From the NCBI GenBank assembly GCA_002386525.1, contig DGIS01000003.1, positions 113,351-177,350 of the forward strand: a DNA stretch of 64,000 bases. Direction: 5' to 3'. Position numbers and translations under genes: made by a program. Below the pieces are notes generated by a model. That model was not told where the DNA came from. It was given only the letters and a program-made list of their open reading frames with translations, and did not search any database. This DNA comes from Sphingobacterium sp. UBA4616 (GTDB lineage Bacteria > Bacteroidota > Bacteroidia > Sphingobacteriales > Sphingobacteriaceae). Below, piece after piece: positions 51,827 to 60,655 of the stretch (within the stretch, counting starts at the first letter, position 1; the number at the start of each line of letters is the position of its first letter).

Positions 51827-53128
51827 CTATAGTAATTCGACTAAATTTTCAAACGCCATGCCCCTTGAGGCTTTCAGTAAAACCGTGCTGTTCATTACTG
51901 GCGTGTCACGGATGGCTTGTTTTGCTTCGGCAGTAGTTTCATAAAACTCTCCCCCCTTGTATTGATGCACAAAAAACTCTTTTCCAACAAAGATCTTACG
52001 ATCAGCTGGGATAGATCTTACGTTTTCGACAATTTTTTTATGCTCTTCAAAAGATTCTTCTCCCAATTCGAACATATCTCCCAATACAATTGCTTTCTTA
52101 TCCGCATCAATAATACGGATATTATCTAGTGCAGCGGACATGCTCGTTGCATTTGCATTATAATAATCGCAGATCAGTGTATTGTGTGCAGTTTTCATCA
52201 CCTGAGAACGATTGTTCGTTGGGGTGTACCCTTCAATCCCCCGATTGATGGCAGCAGCAGAAATGTCAAAATGCAACCCTACAGCAATAGCAGCTAGAAA
52301 ATTTTCGGTATTATAAGATCCTGTTAATTGGGTATTTACTACATAAGAGTCGGTCGTACCCTTCTTTTGCCATTCAATTTGCAACAGAGGATTTGCTTTA
52401 AGAAGCTTCCCTATGACCTGATTATTTTCCGAAAAACCATAAGTAACAATATCGGTTATCTGGCGGGCGGCAGCCATTTCCTTGAGATGTGGATTATCCG
52501 CCTGCAAAAATAATACACCTTGATGGTCCTGCAACCAGTCGTACAGTTCGCCTTTGGTTGTCTTTACACCTTCAAAAGATCCAAAACCCTCGAGATGTGC
52601 TTTACCAACGTTAGAAATCAAACCATGTGTCGGTTCGGCAATTCCACATAAAAAAGCAATTTCTTTCAAATGATTTGCTCCCATTTCTATAATTGCCAGT
52701 TCGATCGAATCGTCTATTGCTAATAAAGTTAACGGAACTCCAATGTGGTTATTTAAATTTCCTTTCGTTGCATATGCCTTGAACTTTTGTGAAACCACCG
52801 CATATAACAGCTCTTTGGTTGTAGTTTTTCCATTCGTACCAGTCACGCCAATAATGGGAATATGCAATTGATGCCGGTGATAATTCGCAAGCTGCTGCAA
52901 TGTACTAAGAACATCATCAACAAGAATATAACTTTCATCTTTTTGGTAAATATCTTCGTCAATAACAACATATTTGGCGCCCATTTCAATCGCGTTTTCT
53001 GCGAAAGTATTGCCATTGAAATTAGCCCCTTTTAAAGCGAAAAAGATACTATCTTTTCCAATTTTACGTGTATCTGTTGTAATATTCGGATACTGTTTAT
53101 AAATCTGATAGAGTGATTGGATATCCAT
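51827..53128 (-). CDS. murF: UDP-MurNAc-tripeptide--D-Ala-D-Ala ligase MurF
   Basis: Adds D-Ala-D-Ala to the peptidoglycan precursor in the cytoplasm. 433 residues from ATG 53128 (MDIQSLYQIYKQYPNITTDTRKI); the in-frame ATG at 53149 falls within the promoter's -7 box and is rejected. ATP-binding GVTGTNGKTTTKELL, UDP-sugar binding GNLNNHIGVPLTLL, EMGANHLKEIAFLC and DYYNANATSMSAAL motifs are present, with the C-terminal Mur ligase domain ending in FENLVELL. Controlled by the third copy of the 34-bp promoter box. Confidence 0.95.
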   Translation of the reverse strand: MDIQSLYQIYKQYPNITTDTRKIGKDSIFFALKGANFNGNTFAENAIEMGAKYVVIDEDIYQKDESYILVDDVLSTLQQLANYHRHQLHIPIIGVTGTNGKTTTKELLYAVVSQKFKAYATKGNLNNHIGVPLTLLAIDDSIELAIIEMGANHLKEIAFLCGIAEPTHGLISNVGKAHLEGFGSFEGVKTTKGELYDWLQDHQGVLFLQADNPHLKEMAAARQITDIVTYGFSENNQVIGKLLKANPLLQIEWQKKGTTDSYVVNTQLTGSYNTENFLAAIAVGLHFDISAAAINRGIEGYTPTNNRSQVMKTAHNTLICDYYNANATSMSAALDNIRIIDADKKAIVLGDMFELGEESFEEHKKIVENVRSIPADRKIFVGKEFFVHQYKGGEFYETTAEAKQAIRDTPVMNSTVLLKASRGMAFENLVELL

Positions 53129-53146
53129 GTTGAGCAATTTGTTGAA

Positions 53147-53180
53147 CAAACTTAGAGAAATTGCTTTTTATATGCAATAC
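53147..53180 (-). promoter_or_regulatory. Conserved 34-bp promoter box, copy 3 (murF)
   Basis: Minus strand TTG (53177-53175), 20 bp, TAAGTTTG (53154-53147). Differs from the fcl copy at two of 34 positions. It settles the murF start at 53128, with a leader of about 13 nt. Confidence 0.7.
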
Positions 53181-53221
53181 AATTATCTTTCGTCTAAACA
53201 ATTTAGCATCTAACACCTTTC

Positions 53222-53247
53222 CGCAAACGTGACCGATAACGTTTGCG
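53222..53247. promoter_or_regulatory. Perfect 9-bp dyad upstream of the pectin operon
   Basis: CGCAAACGT (53222-53230) and ACGTTTGCG (53239-53247), perfect inverted arms with an 8-bp spacer, 75 bp before the pectinesterase start. The arms resemble LacI-family operator halves (GCAAACG/CGTTTGC). No regulator gene is in the visible part of the locus. A candidate operator; a hairpin in the leader is the alternative. Confidence 0.45.
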
Positions 53248-53321
53248 CATTTATTTTGAGGGATTTTCTTTAACGAAGGCTTTAATATTGGTAATTTCAT
53301 TGACCAATTAAACAATCTGGA

Positions 53322-54302
53322 ATGCGAGCAACTATACTTTCTCTTTTTTTTATCCCTTTTTTTCTTTTTGCTGTGGACGTAAAGAGTTATGACTTTACCG
53401 TGGCCGCGGATGGTACTGGAGATTTCACCACGGTTCAAGACGCCATCAATGCTGTCCCTGATTTTCGAAAAAAGGAGACTAAAATATTTATCAAAAATGG
53501 AACCTATCGCGAAAAAATCATTGTGCCGGGAAGTAAGCAGTTTGTCACCTTGATTGGTGAAGATAAATTTCGAACGGTTATCAGTCATGATGATTACGCA
53601 CAAAAGAAAAATCGTTTTGGCGAAGAAATGGGTACCTCTGGCTCTGCAACATTCTATTGTTATGGCGATGACTTTACAGCTATAAACCTTTCTTTTGAGA
53701 ACGTATCTGGCCCGGTGGGGCAGGCTGTTGCAGCCTGGATAGCAGGCGATTGCAACCTGTTTCTCCATTGTCGCTTCTTGGGTTTTCAAGACACCTTGTA
53801 TACCTATGGGAAAGGTGCGAGGCAGTTTTATTTTCAATGCTATATCGAAGGAACGGTGGATTTTATATTTGGCGCGTCCACAGCTTGGTTCGAGGACTGC
53901 GAACTACATTGCAAAAACAGCGGATATATTACCGCCGCCGCAACTCCAGAGCAAGCAGACTTTGGCTATATTTTTAACAACTGCAAGGTAACTGGAAATA
54001 AAGACACAAAGAGTTTCTACTTAGGTCGGCCTTGGCGGCCTTATGCCAAAGTAATCTTCATGAATTGTAACCTACCAGAATTTATAGAAAGCAAAGGGTG
54101 GCACAACTGGGGAAAGGAATCGAACGAAAAGACAGCCTATTTTGCAGAATATAACAGTAAAGGAGCAGGTTCCATGTCACAAAGTCGTGTCAAATGGAGT
54201 CATATCCTAACTGATGGAGAAGTAAAAAACTTTACTATTCAGCATATTTTCAAGGATTGGACGCCAAATCTCTCATTCGATAGCGTAAGTGATGGCCGGT
54301 AA
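53322..54302 (+). CDS. Pectinesterase (CE8)
   Basis: Removes methyl esters from homogalacturonan, opening it to lyases and hydrolases. 326 residues with a signal peptide (LSLFFIPFFLFAVDVKS). Right-handed beta-helix with all catalytic motifs: GQAVA, FLGFQDTLYT (Asp), GTVDFIFG (Asp nucleophile), and LGRPWR (Arg). Start AVAADGTGDFTTVQDAINAVP is typical. First gene of an eight-gene plus-strand operon reaching beyond the window; 88 bp before GH28. Confidence 0.94.
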   Translation: MRATILSLFFIPFFLFAVDVKSYDFTVAADGTGDFTTVQDAINAVPDFRKKETKIFIKNGTYREKIIVPGSKQFVTLIGEDKFRTVISHDDYAQKKNRFGEEMGTSGSATFYCYGDDFTAINLSFENVSGPVGQAVAAWIAGDCNLFLHCRFLGFQDTLYTYGKGARQFYFQCYIEGTVDFIFGASTAWFEDCELHCKNSGYITAAATPEQADFGYIFNNCKVTGNKDTKSFYLGRPWRPYAKVIFMNCNLPEFIESKGWHNWGKESNEKTAYFAEYNSKGAGSMSQSRVKWSHILTDGEVKNFTIQHIFKDWTPNLSFDSVSDGR

Positions 54303-54390
54303 CGATTGCATAAGTTTTTCATCTAAGTTACGAACAAAGAATGTACAATTGCTTTTGCAAATAACCGTTTTTAAACCAAAATGTAAAAAA

Positions 54391-56061
54391 ATGACTCCGT
54401 TTAAAAGGTACTATTCCCGTACATTACAATTCGCACTCGGTTTGCTTCTTATGCTGCCACAGATTGGCATGTCACAAGAACCGGCTCGTCCAATTATACA
54501 GCAGGTCGAATTTAAAAAAGACACTTTAAATATTAGTAATTATGGAGCCAAAGGAAATGGTCAATTTCTGAATACGGCGACTATTAACCAAGCCATACGC
54601 ACGTGTAGTGAGCGTGGTGGGGGCGTGGTATTGATCCCTGCAGGGATTTGGCTAACAGGCCCTATTGAGATGCAGAGTAATGTAAATCTACACCTTAAAC
54701 GAGATGCAGTCTTGCTATTTACAAAGGATTTTGATCAGTACAAACTTGTTGAATCAAATTGGGAAGGAGAGCCAGCATGGCGGAATCAAAACCCAATATC
54801 GGGTAAAAATCTAAGCAATATTGCTATTACAGGTGATGGTATTATTGATGGAAGCGGCGATGCTTGGCGGATGGTCAAAAAAAGCAAACTCACAAGCTCT
54901 CAATGGAAAAACCTTGTAGCATCTGGCGGGACAGTCGATAGCGATGCAGCAATATGGTACCCCTCGGAAAGTTCTCTTAGAGGTTCAAAACAAAAGAAGG
55001 CGGGCGTAATCCGTCCGGGTACGACCGCCGAAGACTTCAAAGATGTTAAAGATTTTTTACGTCCCAATCTTTTGGTATTTACAAATTGTAAAAAAGTATT
55101 AATAGAAGGGGTTACAATCCAAAACTCCCCAGCCTGGAATATACATCCCCTTTTATGTGAAGACCTTACCTTACGTAAAGTATCTGTCCGCAACCCTTGG
55201 TATGGCCAGAATGGGGATGGTGTAGATGTTGAATCTTGTAAGAACGTCCTCATTGAAGATTGCACTTTCGATGTTGGTGATGACGGCATTTGTATTAAGT
55301 CCGGCCGCGATAAGGCGGGGCGAGAACGGGGTAAACCAACAGAAAATGTCATTATCCGCAACAGTGTTGTTTATCACGCTCATGGGGGCTTTGTGATTGG
55401 CAGTGAGATGAGTGGCGGAGCTCGCAATATATGGGTTGAAGACTGTTCATTTATTGGTACTGACATTGGACTTCGTTTCAAAACAACAAGGGGCAGAGGT
55501 GGAATTGTTGAAAATATATTTATCAATAATATCAATATGGTTGATATCCCTGGTGAAGCGATTTTATTCGATATGTATTATGCTGCTGTAGATCCGGTAC
55601 CGCTTGCTGGAGAAAAGAGACCGGCGATAAAATCAGTCAACATTCCAGTCACAGAAGAGACACCACAATTCAAGAATTTCTATATCAAAAATATTGTAGC
55701 TAAGGGAGCTTCAAAAGGTATTTTCTTCCGAGGTCTTCCTGAAATGCACATTCAGAATATCTGGATTGAGCATGCAACACTGCAGGCAAATAAAGGAATT
55801 GAAATCATTGAAGCTTCGCAAATCAATCTTAAAAACATTGTATTAAAAACACAGCAAAGTAATCCTCTCATTATTATTGAAAACAGCAGCGGCATACATT
55901 TGGACAATATCCAAGCACTGGATGCTCCTGAGCTGTATGTCCAAGTATCTGGCGATAAAAGTGACAATATACGACTAACAAAATCCAATACTTCCTCGGC
56001 TAAAGTTGTCAGTCAATTTATTGCAGGAAGTACAGAAAAGTCCTTAACAATTAAAAATTAG
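54391..56061 (+). CDS. Glycoside hydrolase family 28 (exopolygalacturonase-like)
   Basis: Cleaves galacturonic-acid chains. 556 residues from ATG 54391; in-frame codons upstream at 54289 overlap the pectinesterase gene and are not credible. Signal peptide ends near LLMLPQIGMSQ. Beta-helix with the GH28 catalytic stretch: NGDGVDVES (about 272), DVGDDGICIKSG (about 294-305), HGGFVIGSEMSGG (about 330; the GHG motif is AHGG here) and IGLRFKTTRGRGG (RFK in place of RIK). These features suggest an exo-acting periplasmic enzyme. Confidence 0.92.
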   Translation: MTPFKRYYSRTLQFALGLLLMLPQIGMSQEPARPIIQQVEFKKDTLNISNYGAKGNGQFLNTATINQAIRTCSERGGGVVLIPAGIWLTGPIEMQSNVNLHLKRDAVLLFTKDFDQYKLVESNWEGEPAWRNQNPISGKNLSNIAITGDGIIDGSGDAWRMVKKSKLTSSQWKNLVASGGTVDSDAAIWYPSESSLRGSKQKKAGVIRPGTTAEDFKDVKDFLRPNLLVFTNCKKVLIEGVTIQNSPAWNIHPLLCEDLTLRKVSVRNPWYGQNGDGVDVESCKNVLIEDCTFDVGDDGICIKSGRDKAGRERGKPTENVIIRNSVVYHAHGGFVIGSEMSGGARNIWVEDCSFIGTDIGLRFKTTRGRGGIVENIFINNINMVDIPGEAILFDMYYAAVDPVPLAGEKRPAIKSVNIPVTEETPQFKNFYIKNIVAKGASKGIFFRGLPEMHIQNIWIEHATLQANKGIEIIEASQINLKNIVLKTQQSNPLIIIENSSGIHLDNIQALDAPELYVQVSGDKSDNIRLTKSNTSSAKVVSQFIAGSTEKSLTIKN

Positions 56062-56068
56062 GAATGTG

Positions 56069-57985
56069 ATGAGAAAGTTATTTTTATTTTTTTTAGTCCT
56101 GCCGATGTTTATTCCATTCGCAGGATTTGGACAACAGAAACCTCTTTCTGAACAAATGGCCAACACAGTACTTGAAAAACTCTATCCAGATTCTTTATTT
56201 AATAAGACGGACAAGTTTCCAAAATGGTCGTACGATATGGGGGTTATTTTTGAAGGCTTAACAGCGGTATGGCGCAATACAGGAAATGCAGATTATTTTA
56301 ACTATATGCAATCCCGCATGGATGCTTACCTGAGTATACCTGATTCTATTAAAAATTATGATGTCAAAGACTTCAATATTGACAATATCAAAAACGGCAC
56401 AACCCTATTAATGCTATATAAAGTAACAGGCAAAGAAAAATATCTTCAGGCATGCCATCGGTTATATGCACAACTTCAAAAACATCCACGTACTCACGAG
56501 GGCGGTTTTTGGCATAAGAAGATTTATCCTTATCAGATGTGGTTAGATGGCCTTTACATGGCCCAGCCCTTCTATGCTGAATACGCTAGCCTTATGAATA
56601 TTCCATCCGCTTTTGATGATATCGCAAACCAATTTGTTTACATGGAAAAAAATGCCCGTGATCCAAAAACTGGGCTTTTGTATCATGGTTGGGACGAATC
56701 AAAGAAGGAACGCTGGTCCGATCCAAAAACAGGTCTATCACCACATTTTTGGGCCCGCGGTATGGGCTGGTATGTAATGGCTCTGGTAGACGTATTGGAT
56801 TATTTTCCGGAAGATCACCCGCGCAGACAGGAACTGATCGCAATCTTAGATCGAACCCTATCAGCCGTTGTTAAATACCAGGACACCAAAACTGGTGTTT
56901 GGTACGATATTGTGGATTTGGGAACGAGAAAGGGAAATTATTTAGAGTCTTCAGCTTCCAGTATGTTCGTATTTGGATTAGCGAAATCATTACGTAAGGG
57001 GTATATTCGAACATCGTTTCAGAAGTATTTGGATCGGGGCTATCAAGGGATCGTAAAGGAATTTATTAGCGTTGCTGGAGATAACCGTGTAGACCTCAAC
57101 AAAACGGTGCAGGTTTCTGGTTTAGGCGGAAAAAAATATCGCGACGGTAGTTTTGCATATTACATGAGTGAACCCGTTGTTACTAACGATCCAAAAGGTA
57201 TTGGTGCCTTTATCCTTGCCGCATCAGAAGTTGAATTTGCGCAGGGAAAAAAAGGCAAAAAACAACATGTCGTCACACTGGATAATTATTTCAACAATGA
57301 GTATAAAAAGACGGCATCAGGTGAGCTTAAACCCTATCACTACCTTTGGGATGGTGATGACAACAACGGTTTTTCCTTATTGGGCAGGATATTTGAAAAA
57401 AATGGAGGGAAGTTAAATACTTTAAAGACAGCACCTACATTAAATAATCTCTTGAAATCCAATATTTACATTATTGTGGATCCTGACACAGAGAAAGAAA
57501 CCGAAAAGCCGCATTTTATGAACGAAACCCATGCACAGCAGATTGCTCAATGGGTGGACAGGGGGGGCGTACTTGTTCTTTTCTTAAATGATAGCGGTAA
57601 TTGTGAGATTAAGAAATTCAATATGCTTGCGCAAAAGTTCGGCATTACATTCAATGAAGATAGCCGTAATAGCGTAAAAGGAAATGAATTTCAAACAGGC
57701 GCAATACCTATCCCGAAAGGTAATATCGTATTTCCAAATACATCCAAAATATATATCAAGGAGATTTCAACATTACAGGTAAAATCTCCCGCTCAGGCAT
57801 TGATTCAAGACCATGGTGACACGATCATTGCTACAGCAAAATATGGAAAAGGAACGGTATTTGCCATCGGAGATCCCTGGTTGTATAACGAGTATACAGA
57901 CGGGCGGAAGTTACCGAAAGAATACGAAAATTTTACTGCGGCCAATGATTTAGTACAGTGGTTATTTAAACAGGTCAATAAATAA
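56069..57985 (+). CDS. GH105 unsaturated rhamnogalacturonyl hydrolase with C-terminal domain
   Basis: Hydrolyses the 4,5-unsaturated uronic acid left by pectin lyases. 638 residues from ATG 56069; the adjacent GTG at 56066 is one codon earlier. Signal peptide (FLFFLVLPMFIPFAGFGQ). The (alpha/alpha)6 barrel, about 30-390, has KWSYDMGVIFEGL, YQMWLDGLYMAQPF (catalytic Asp) and SPHFWARGMGWYVMALVDVLDYF. Beyond about 400, 230 residues form a second domain (YLWDGDDNNGFSLLGRIFEKNGGKL, QIAQWVDRGGVLVLFLND, GKGTVFAIGDPWLYNEY) that resembles DUF4350/GATase-like folds; role unknown. Confidence 0.9.
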   Translation: MRKLFLFFLVLPMFIPFAGFGQQKPLSEQMANTVLEKLYPDSLFNKTDKFPKWSYDMGVIFEGLTAVWRNTGNADYFNYMQSRMDAYLSIPDSIKNYDVKDFNIDNIKNGTTLLMLYKVTGKEKYLQACHRLYAQLQKHPRTHEGGFWHKKIYPYQMWLDGLYMAQPFYAEYASLMNIPSAFDDIANQFVYMEKNARDPKTGLLYHGWDESKKERWSDPKTGLSPHFWARGMGWYVMALVDVLDYFPEDHPRRQELIAILDRTLSAVVKYQDTKTGVWYDIVDLGTRKGNYLESSASSMFVFGLAKSLRKGYIRTSFQKYLDRGYQGIVKEFISVAGDNRVDLNKTVQVSGLGGKKYRDGSFAYYMSEPVVTNDPKGIGAFILAASEVEFAQGKKGKKQHVVTLDNYFNNEYKKTASGELKPYHYLWDGDDNNGFSLLGRIFEKNGGKLNTLKTAPTLNNLLKSNIYIIVDPDTEKETEKPHFMNETHAQQIAQWVDRGGVLVLFLNDSGNCEIKKFNMLAQKFGITFNEDSRNSVKGNEFQTGAIPIPKGNIVFPNTSKIYIKEISTLQVKSPAQALIQDHGDTIIATAKYGKGTVFAIGDPWLYNEYTDGRKLPKEYENFTAANDLVQWLFKQVNK

Positions 57986-57990
57986 GGACT

Positions 57991-59028
57991 ATGAAAAGAA
58001 TCGCTATTGTAAGTTCCATCGCGGCTTTCTTATTGGGTAGCCCATACGTTGCACAAGGCCTCGCTGCCAAAGATTCACTTGCAGAGAAGATGCTTGTATA
58101 TCAGCTAACAAATGGTGCCTGGCCTAAGCAGTTGGCCGACAAAAGCGTCGTCGACTATAAGCTTCCACTTACAAAAGAGCTGCTTCGAAAGATCAAAAAA
58201 ACGGATATTAATCATGCCACGCTCGACAATGGTGCGACAACCCGGGAAATAAATGGGTTAATAAACGCTTTTAAGGAGACAAGGAACGACGTTTACCTGA
58301 AGGCTGCTGAAAAAGGCATTTCATATCTCCTATCAGCTCAATATGACAACGGAGGGTTCCCACAGTATTATCCCAATAAATCGCTTTATAGAGCTGAGAT
58401 CACCTACAATGATAATGCGATGATCAATGCATTGATGGTTCTACACCATGTGGCCAATAAGCAGCCTGGTTTTGACGCTGTTAATCCTACCTTTATATCC
58501 AAAGCTCAACACGCCATAGCGAAGGGCATAGCATGTATTCTAAAAACTCAGGTCATCCAAGACGGAGAGCGGAGTATATGGGCTGCCCAATACGATGAGC
58601 AAACATTAATACCTGCCCAAGCCCGAAAATTCGAACCCCCTTCATTGAGTACCAGTGAATCGGTTGCTATCGTCCGTTTTTTAATGCTGCAGCCTGTAAC
58701 GCCCGAGATTCAACAGGCCATTGAACAGGCAATAAATTGGTTTCAACGAAATGATATCGAAGGTTACCGTTTTGATCACGTTAAAAATACGTTGACAGGC
58801 AAGAGTGAACGTAAACTTATCGCTGATAGTTCGTCCACGATATGGGCCAGATTTTATCATCTAAAGGACAACCGTCCACTTTTTGGTGATCGAGATAATA
58901 CGGTCAAATACCGTTTCGATGAAGTATCCGAAGAACGGAGAAATGGATATGCATGGTTTGGAAATTGGCCCGAAAAACTTATACAAAAAGATTATCCAAA
59001 GTGGAAAAAACAACATCACATTCAATAA
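57991..59028 (+). CDS. Pectate lyase, family PL10
   Basis: Endo-acting calcium-dependent lyase on demethylated homogalacturonan, giving unsaturated oligomers for the GH105 enzyme. 345 residues with a signal peptide (IVSSIAAFLLGSPYVAQGLA). PL10 motifs in order are NGAWPKQ, ATLDNGATTREI, YDNGGFPQYYP, AEITYNDNAMINAL, WAAQYDEQTLIPAQARKFEPPSLSTSES and WARFYHLKDNRPLFGDRD. The catalytic Asp/Arg region is intact. Five bp after GH105. Confidence 0.93.
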   Translation: MKRIAIVSSIAAFLLGSPYVAQGLAAKDSLAEKMLVYQLTNGAWPKQLADKSVVDYKLPLTKELLRKIKKTDINHATLDNGATTREINGLINAFKETRNDVYLKAAEKGISYLLSAQYDNGGFPQYYPNKSLYRAEITYNDNAMINALMVLHHVANKQPGFDAVNPTFISKAQHAIAKGIACILKTQVIQDGERSIWAAQYDEQTLIPAQARKFEPPSLSTSESVAIVRFLMLQPVTPEIQQAIEQAINWFQRNDIEGYRFDHVKNTLTGKSERKLIADSSSTIWARFYHLKDNRPLFGDRDNTVKYRFDEVSEERRNGYAWFGNWPEKLIQKDYPKWKKQHHIQ

Positions 59029-59044
59029 ATAAAAATAGCATCAC

Positions 59045-60562
59045 ATGTTACTAACGCAACATACTATACAAACGATTAATGCTGATCTGGTGCACAAGCC
59101 CACAGCAATTTCTTTCTCCTATCCGGAAAAGATCCTACAATTTGGTACGGGTGTATTGCTCAGGGGTCTACCTGACTATTTTGTTCATAAGGCCAATCAG
59201 CAGAACTTGTTCCAAGGAAGAGTGTTGGTTGTGAAGTCGACCGCATCCGCTGGCGCCGATGCCTTCGAACAGCAGAATAGTTTATATACATTATGTATCA
59301 AAGGTATAGAAGACGGGATGGAAGTTGCTCATTACGAAATCAACAATGCTATTTCTCGTGTGCTATCTGCAAATCAGCATTGGGAAGAAATATTGAAAAG
59401 CGCAGAAAATCCAGATCTTGAAATTGTCTTTTCCAACACAACGGAGGTTGGTATTACCATGAGCGACGACAACGTCAATGCAATGCCGCCGCCCTCTTTT
59501 CCAGGTAAACTTCTCGCCGTTCTATACCGGAGATTTGTCTATTTTAATGGCGACACAAACAAGGGTTTAACTATAGTTCCTACCGAATTGATTACCGAAA
59601 ACGGGAGTAAACTAAAATCTATTATCACGGCGCTGGCGAAACTTAACGAGTTACCCGATTCATTTATGGATTGGCTTGACACCGCCAACGATTTCTGCAA
59701 CACCTTAGTCGACCGTATCGTTCCTGGAACGCTCCCCTTAACAGCGTATGCGAAAACCTGCGAGCTATTAGGTTATGAGGATCAATTGATGATTATGGCA
59801 GAACCCTTTCGCTTGTGGGCAATCGAATCATTGTCTGAGCGTGTGAATCAACGTCTTTCTTTCGCTTTAGCAGACTCCAATGTATTATTGGTTCCGTCGA
59901 TTGAAAAATACAAGGAAATCAAGCTTAGACTGCTCAATGGGACACATACATTGAGTTGTGCTCTTGCACTTCTTTCAGGCTTCAATACGGTAAAAGAAGC
60001 GATGAAAAATTACGCTTTCCATCAATTTGTCAGTTTCTTAATGCGCGATGAAATCGGTCCAGCTATCGTAAGCGAAACTATCTCCGTTTCAGATATTAAC
60101 GATTTTTCATCCAAAGTGATTGATCGCTTCGCTAATCCACATCTTGAACACAAATGGGAATCCATTGCTTTGAATTACAGTTCAAAAATGGCCATGCGGA
60201 ATATCCCTTTATTAAAAAAATGGTATGCGAAGCATCATGAAGCACCGCAGCTTTTTGCGCTTGGTTTTGCAGCCTATCTTTATTTGTTAAAATCCGAGCA
60301 GAAAGATGATCATTATATCCGTGTAATCAATGGGCATACCATCGAGCTTCAAGATGAGTTGGCTCCAAAAATATACGCCGCATGGGCGAATCAGGATCAG
60401 ATTGTGCATACCCTACTTTCTGCAATAGACCTATGGGGTGAAGATTTAACGGAATTTGCACGTTTTGAAGAAACAGTTAAAGAAAAATTACAACTGATCG
60501 CTGAAAAAGGAGCATTAAAAGCAATTGAGCTTTCATTAGCCTTTGATAATAAGAAAGTATAA
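59045..60562 (+). CDS. uxaB: Tagaturonate reductase (altronate oxidoreductase)
   Basis: NADH-dependent reduction of tagaturonate to altronate, cytoplasmic, second step of galacturonate catabolism. 505 residues of the mannitol dehydrogenase family: N-terminal domain ILQFGTGVLLRGLPDYFVHKAN, catalytic-region DRIVPGT, and the LLNGTHTLSCALALLSGFNTVKEAM motif. 16 bp after PL10 in the same operon. The longer form of this family fits UxaB better than fructuronate reductase UxuB, consistent with the pectin context. Confidence 0.93.
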   Translation: MLLTQHTIQTINADLVHKPTAISFSYPEKILQFGTGVLLRGLPDYFVHKANQQNLFQGRVLVVKSTASAGADAFEQQNSLYTLCIKGIEDGMEVAHYEINNAISRVLSANQHWEEILKSAENPDLEIVFSNTTEVGITMSDDNVNAMPPPSFPGKLLAVLYRRFVYFNGDTNKGLTIVPTELITENGSKLKSIITALAKLNELPDSFMDWLDTANDFCNTLVDRIVPGTLPLTAYAKTCELLGYEDQLMIMAEPFRLWAIESLSERVNQRLSFALADSNVLLVPSIEKYKEIKLRLLNGTHTLSCALALLSGFNTVKEAMKNYAFHQFVSFLMRDEIGPAIVSETISVSDINDFSSKVIDRFANPHLEHKWESIALNYSSKMAMRNIPLLKKWYAKHHEAPQLFALGFAAYLYLLKSEQKDDHYIRVINGHTIELQDELAPKIYAAWANQDQIVHTLLSAIDLWGEDLTEFARFEETVKEKLQLIAEKGALKAIELSLAFDNKKV

Positions 60563-60655
60563 CAAGTTACCCCATGAAATACGCTCGCTTGAAAATCCAA
60601 TACGCTATTCAAAACAACCGTGTATTTCAAAGGGGACTTAAAAAAAGAAGCTTTA

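Noticed and set aside
53129..53149. Upstream in-frame ATG for murF
   Set aside because: It lies inside the -7 box of a strongly conserved promoter block; the MDIQSLYQIY start is the family-like one.
53097..53837. 246-codon frame antisense to murF 5' end and pectinesterase
   Set aside because: It runs across two promoters and the coding strand of a clear CE8 enzyme; no recognisable protein features.
54289..54390. Extended N-terminus of the GH28 gene
   Set aside because: It overlaps the pectinesterase end and would bury the signal peptide that begins at 54391.
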